The position numbers and the translations under genes were made by a program. The notes under the pieces are model-generated. The model did no database searches. It had not been told where the DNA came from and saw nothing but the letters and a program-made list of their open reading frames with translations. Shown piece after piece: positions 4,932 to 8,098 of a DNA stretch of 8,098 nucleotides (its first letter is position 1; every line of letters starts with the position of its first letter). Origin of the DNA: Spirochaeta sp. (lineage in GTDB: Bacteria > Spirochaetota > Spirochaetia > DSM-27196 > Alkalispirochaetaceae); assembly GCA_007117185.1 (NCBI GenBank), contig SKHA01000244.1:1-8098 (forward strand), written 5' to 3'.

Positions 4932-7391
4932 ATGCCAAAAGAACAGATTATCAACCCCACCGAAGTCCGAAAGGGACAGATGCTGCAGATCGACCCGATT
5001 CCGGTAAACCAGTACAAGCCGGATATCAAGAAGGAGCGCAAGACCTGGGGGGACGAACGGCTGCTGCGCGCCTACTACGATATGGCGACGATCCGTCTCT
5101 TCGAGACGATGCTGAATACCATCAAGATGACCGGCGAATGGGAAGGCATCTCCTACAACCACGCCGGCCCGGCCCACCTTTCCATCGGACAGGAGAGCGC
5201 AGCGGTTGGTCTGGCCATGGACCTGGAGGTGGATGACTTCATCTTCGGCAGCCACCGCAGCCACGGCGAGATCCTCGCCAAGTGCTACGCCGCGATCCCC
5301 CGGCTGGACGAGAAAGCACTCCAGAAGGTGATGGAGACCTACCTCGACGGAGACACCCTGCGGGTCGTCGAGTCCGCTGGTAAGAACTCCGATATCAAGG
5401 ACCTTGCCGAGACGTTCGTCCTCTACGGAACTCTGGCGGAAATCTTTGCCCGAAACGCCGGATTCAACCGCGGCCTGGGCGGGTCGATGCACGCGTTCTT
5501 CGCGCCCTTCGGAAGCATGCCCAACAACGCGATCGTTGGCGGCAGCGGCGATATCGCCGTCGGTGCGGCCCTGTACAAGCGGATCAACCGCAAACCCGGA
5601 GTGGTCATCGCCAACATCGGTGACGCCAGCGCCGGCTGCGGGCCGGTGTGGGAAGGGATGATGCTTGCGGCGATGGACCAGTACCGCACCCTCTGGCCCA
5701 AGGACGTGGGCGGAGCTCCCCCGGTGATCTTCAACTTTCTGAACAATTTCTACGGCATGGGCGGCCAGACCATGGGCGAAACGATGGGCTACAACATCCT
5801 GGCCAGAATAGGCGCCGGAGTGAACCAGGAGAACATGCACGCCGAGCGGGTCGACGGCTACAACCCCCTGGCCGTTGCCGACGCGATCTCCCGGAAGAAA
5901 GCAATTCTTCGGGAAGGACGCGGACCGGTCCTGATGGACACCATCACCTACCGGATCAGCGGCCACTCCCCCTCAGACGCCTCGAGCTACCGCACCAAGG
6001 AAGAGGTGGACCTCTGGCGTAACAGCGACGCTATCGCCAGCTATCGCGGGTACCTCCTTGAAAACCAGGTGACCGACGAGGCGACCCTGGACGCCATGGA
6101 TGCCAAAGTTCTGGAAAAATTGATCCTGGCGACCTCCCTCGCCGTAGACCTTGAAAAGAGCCCCCGGATGGACGGCGAGAAGATCTCCTCGTACATGTTC
6201 AGCAACGCCAAGGTGGAAGCTCTGGACGACCGCGAACCTGAGGTGCTGATGCCCCTGGAGGAAAACCCCCGGGTCAAGCAGCTGAAGACGAAGGAACGGT
6301 TCGGTATCGACGCCGAGGGAAAACCGGTCTCCAAGATGAAGGCCTACCAGCTGCGGGACGGTCTCTTCGAGGCGATGATCCATCGCTTCTACAAGGACCC
6401 CACCATGGTGGCCTACGGCGAGGAGAACCGCGACTGGGGCGGGGCCTTCGCGGTGTACCGCGGACTGACCGAATCGCTGCCCTACCACCGGCTGTTCAAC
6501 TCCTCCATCTCCGAGGGAGCGATTGTGGGCAGCGGCGTGGGATACGCCCTGGCCGGGGGCCGCGCCGTGGTTGAGCTGATGTACAACGACTTCATGGGCC
6601 GCGCCGGTGACGAGATCTTCAACCAGATGGCCAAGTGGCAGTCCATGAGCGCCGGGGTACTGAAGATGCCTCTGGTCCTGCGGGTCTCGGTAGGCAGCAA
6701 ATACGGAGCCCAGCACTCCCAGGACTGGTCCAGCATCACCGCCCACATCCCCGGACTCAAGGTCTACTTCCCGGCGACGCCCTACGACGCCAAGGGGATG
6801 CTCAACCTGGCCCTGGCGGGGACAGACCCGGTGGTCTTCTTCGAGAGCCAGCGTCTCTACGACATCGCCGAGCTTTTTCACACCGACGGCGTGCCCGAGG
6901 GGTACTACGAGATCCCCGAGGGAATGCCCGACGTGAAACGCGCCGGAACGGACCTTACTATCGTGACGATCGGCGCCACCCTCTACCGCGCCCTGGAAGC
7001 GGCGGATGAACTGCAGAAGACCCACGGTCTCTCCGCAGAGGTGATCGACGCGCGGTTTATCAATCCGCTGGATCTGGAACCGATTCTGGAATCGGTCAGG
7101 AAGACCGGGCGGCTCCTGCTGGCATCAGACGCGGTGGAACGGGGCAGCTTCCTCCACGATATCGCCTCCACCGTCACCCAGCTGGCGTTCGACTATCTGG
7201 ACGCCCCGCCGGTGGTTGTGGGCAGCCGCAACTGGATCACCCCCGCCTCAGAGATGGAAGACAGCTTCTTCCCGGGAATGAGCTGGTTTATCGACGCGAT
7301 CCACGAGAAGATCCTGCCCCTGAAGGGGTATAACCCGGTAACGGTTCAGACCAACGTGGAACTGATCAAGCGCTACCGGGAGGGAGTATAA
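4932..7391 (+). CDS. Fused E1 alpha-beta, thiamine-diphosphate 2-oxoacid (or acetoin) dehydrogenase
   Basis: E1 decarboxylates a 2-oxo acid (or cleaves acetoin) on thiamine diphosphate and acylates the E2 lipoyl arm. These E1s are usually two proteins; here one 819-residue chain carries both. The alpha half is about residues 45-400, with IGQESAAVG (85-93), SHRSHGE (107-113), GLGGSMH (181-187), the cofactor Mg motif starting GDA (230-232) and ending NN (271-272), and the YRISGHSPSD loop (340-349). A linker of about 60 residues (405-465) leads to the beta half (about 470-819), with SISEGAIVGSGVGYA (525-539, Glu528 expected to contact the aminopyrimidine), GAQHSQ (592-597), DPVVFFESQRLYD (632-644) and the C-terminal VIDARFINPLDL (704-715). 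The canonical GDG has become GDA, and about 38 residues separate it from NN, longer than the usual 22-29 or so. AGGAA (4922-4926) precedes the ATG. It is probably made together with E2 and E3. The substrate is not determinable from sequence. Confidence 0.92.
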   Translation: MPKEQIINPTEVRKGQMLQIDPIPVNQYKPDIKKERKTWGDERLLRAYYDMATIRLFETMLNTIKMTGEWEGISYNHAGPAHLSIGQESAAVGLAMDLEVDDFIFGSHRSHGEILAKCYAAIPRLDEKALQKVMETYLDGDTLRVVESAGKNSDIKDLAETFVLYGTLAEIFARNAGFNRGLGGSMHAFFAPFGSMPNNAIVGGSGDIAVGAALYKRINRKPGVVIANIGDASAGCGPVWEGMMLAAMDQYRTLWPKDVGGAPPVIFNFLNNFYGMGGQTMGETMGYNILARIGAGVNQENMHAERVDGYNPLAVADAISRKKAILREGRGPVLMDTITYRISGHSPSDASSYRTKEEVDLWRNSDAIASYRGYLLENQVTDEATLDAMDAKVLEKLILATSLAVDLEKSPRMDGEKISSYMFSNAKVEALDDREPEVLMPLEENPRVKQLKTKERFGIDAEGKPVSKMKAYQLRDGLFEAMIHRFYKDPTMVAYGEENRDWGGAFAVYRGLTESLPYHRLFNSSISEGAIVGSGVGYALAGGRAVVELMYNDFMGRAGDEIFNQMAKWQSMSAGVLKMPLVLRVSVGSKYGAQHSQDWSSITAHIPGLKVYFPATPYDAKGMLNLALAGTDPVVFFESQRLYDIAELFHTDGVPEGYYEIPEGMPDVKRAGTDLTIVTIGATLYRALEAADELQKTHGLSAEVIDARFINPLDLEPILESVRKTGRLLLASDAVERGSFLHDIASTVTQLAFDYLDAPPVVVGSRNWITPASEMEDSFFPGMSWFIDAIHEKILPLKGYNPVTVQTNVELIKRYREGV
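7378..7386 (+). promoter_or_regulatory. Strong Shine-Dalgarno inside the E1 3' end, setting the SDR start
   Basis: GGGAGGGAG at 7378-7386 contains a near-perfect GGAGG (7379-7383), 7 bases before the ATG at 7391. The E1 stop TAA and the SDR start ATG share one base (TAATG). This implies translational coupling and supports the long N-terminus of the SDR over any internal start. Confidence 0.8.
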
Positions 7392-8098
7392 TGAGCGAAC
7401 ACGATGCCATTGCAGCCCTCCGGGGCTGCTCCTGGAACGGCCACCACGCCCTCACCTTCCGGGTCTACCACGGGGCGGCAGAGGCGGCGGCGGATGCGCA
7501 GACCCTCACCCTCCCGGAGGACCCGGGCAGCGTCGACGCCATTGCCCGGGAGTACGCCTCCTTCATCACCGCAACGGGGCACCATCCCGCGGCGGTGCGC
7601 CTGGGAACCTCCGTTCTCCAGGTTGGACCCGACGCGGACAACCTGGGAACGGCGGTGGATACCGCCACCTGGGCCGCTGCCCCGTCAACACGAAACGACG
7701 TGGTCCGCAACGCCGTGGCTCTGATCACCGGCGGCGCCCAGGGTTTTGGCCTTGAGATCGCCCGGGGACTTCTAACAGCAGGGGCCCAGGTGATCCTGGC
7801 GGACATGAACATCGACGGCGCACAGACCCAGGCTGATGCCCTCAATATCGAGTTTGGGGGTCAGCGCTGTTCCGCCGTCGCGGTTAACGTCACCGACGAA
7901 GAATCCGTCGCCGGGATGGTAGCTCAGGCGGTTGCGCTCTACGGCGGGCTGGATCTGGTGATCAGCAACGCCGGGGTCCTCAAGGCGGGCAGCGTTCGCG
8001 AACTCACCCTGAAAGACTTCGAGTTTGTCACCAGCGTCAACTACACCGGATTCTTCCTGGTGACCAAGCACTGCGCCCCCGTTCTGGCGACGCAGAAC
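7391..8098 (+). CDS. Short-chain dehydrogenase/reductase with N-terminal extension (3' end outside window)
   Basis: This NAD(P)-dependent oxidoreductase has its first 236 codons visible, and the frame is still open at the window edge. The Rossmann fold begins around residue 106. The cofactor-binding glycine motif is TGGAQGFG (113-120), an acidic end to the second strand lies in ILADMN (135-140, which suggests NAD(H) preference), then NVTDEESV (166-173), and the structural NAG motif is at 193-195 in ISNAGVL. The catalytic Ser and YxxxK lie beyond the window. Normal SDRs start about 10 residues before the glycine motif. Here there are about 105 extra residues, which I do not recognise. They are not a class II aldolase domain of the kind fused to some rhamnose-pathway SDRs. 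The start is fixed by a strong ribosome binding site and by overlap with the E1 stop. The SDR part resembles enzymes often labelled sorbitol-6-phosphate 2-dehydrogenase, so a sugar or polyol substrate is plausible. The exact reaction is unknown. Confidence 0.82.
   Translation, partial: MSEHDAIAALRGCSWNGHHALTFRVYHGAAEAAADAQTLTLPEDPGSVDAIAREYASFITATGHHPAAVRLGTSVLQVGPDADNLGTAVDTATWAAAPSTRNDVVRNAVALITGGAQGFGLEIARGLLTAGAQVILADMNIDGAQTQADALNIEFGGQRCSAVAVNVTDEESVAGMVAQAVALYGGLDLVISNAGVLKAGSVRELTLKDFEFVTSVNYTGFFLVTKHCAPVLATQN

Noticed and set aside
6147..6326. Possible frameshift or sequencing error joining separate E1 alpha and beta genes
   Set aside because: The reading frame is continuous through a linker of about 60 residues, with normal codon use and no internal stop. 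Fused E1s of this size are known in anaerobes, so it is taken as a genuine fusion.
4893..7025. Two long minus-strand frames opposite the fused E1 (4893-5966 and 5973-7025)
   Set aside because: They are shadow frames of the E1 gene with low-complexity composition and no domain I can recognise.
7404..7724. Plus-strand frame of 106 codons inside the SDR gene
   Set aside because: It is Pro/Arg/Ser-rich shadow sequence. The SDR frame in the other phase starts with a good ribosome binding site and carries the Rossmann motifs.

Overview
The window is a gene-dense, GC-rich stretch of bacterial chromosome, read entirely from the + strand. It holds parts of two adjacent transcription units. I cannot name the species. 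The high GC, the tightly packed operon and a single-chain fused E1 of about 820 residues suggest an anaerobic or facultative carbohydrate fermenter. A spirochaete or clostridial relative is my best guess, at low confidence. All reading frames are intact, and I see no transposon, phage, CRISPR, tRNA or rRNA.

Unit 1 (2-1351) is the 3' three-quarters of an L-fucose isomerase gene (fucI). It is closed by a strong intrinsic terminator at 1323-1351. The 132-base gap to the next gene (1301-1432) contains that terminator, a good sigma-70-like promoter (1377-1405) and two short inverted repeats that could be operators.

Unit 2 (about 1411 to beyond 8098) is a tight operon. It encodes a DeoR-family sugar-phosphate-responsive repressor (1433-2191), then a complete 2-oxoacid/acetoin dehydrogenase-type complex in the order E2 (2200-3471), E3 (3486-4880) and fused E1 alpha-beta (4932-7391). 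The last gene overlaps the E1 stop codon and encodes a short-chain dehydrogenase with an unusual N-terminal extension (from 7391, cut by the window end). Gaps are 8, 14 and 51 bases, then a 1-base overlap.

Taken together, the locus looks like a sugar-catabolic module in which a thiamine-diphosphate/lipoate/FAD acyl-CoA-forming complex is under a sugar-type repressor and beside 6-deoxyhexose isomerase and SDR genes. The simplest reading is that the complex converts a 2-oxo acid such as pyruvate, formed from the sugar, to acyl-CoA. A more interesting possibility is that it cleaves a sugar-derived alpha-diketone or acetoin-like hydroxyketone produced by the SDR. The sequence identifies the enzyme classes but not the substrate.
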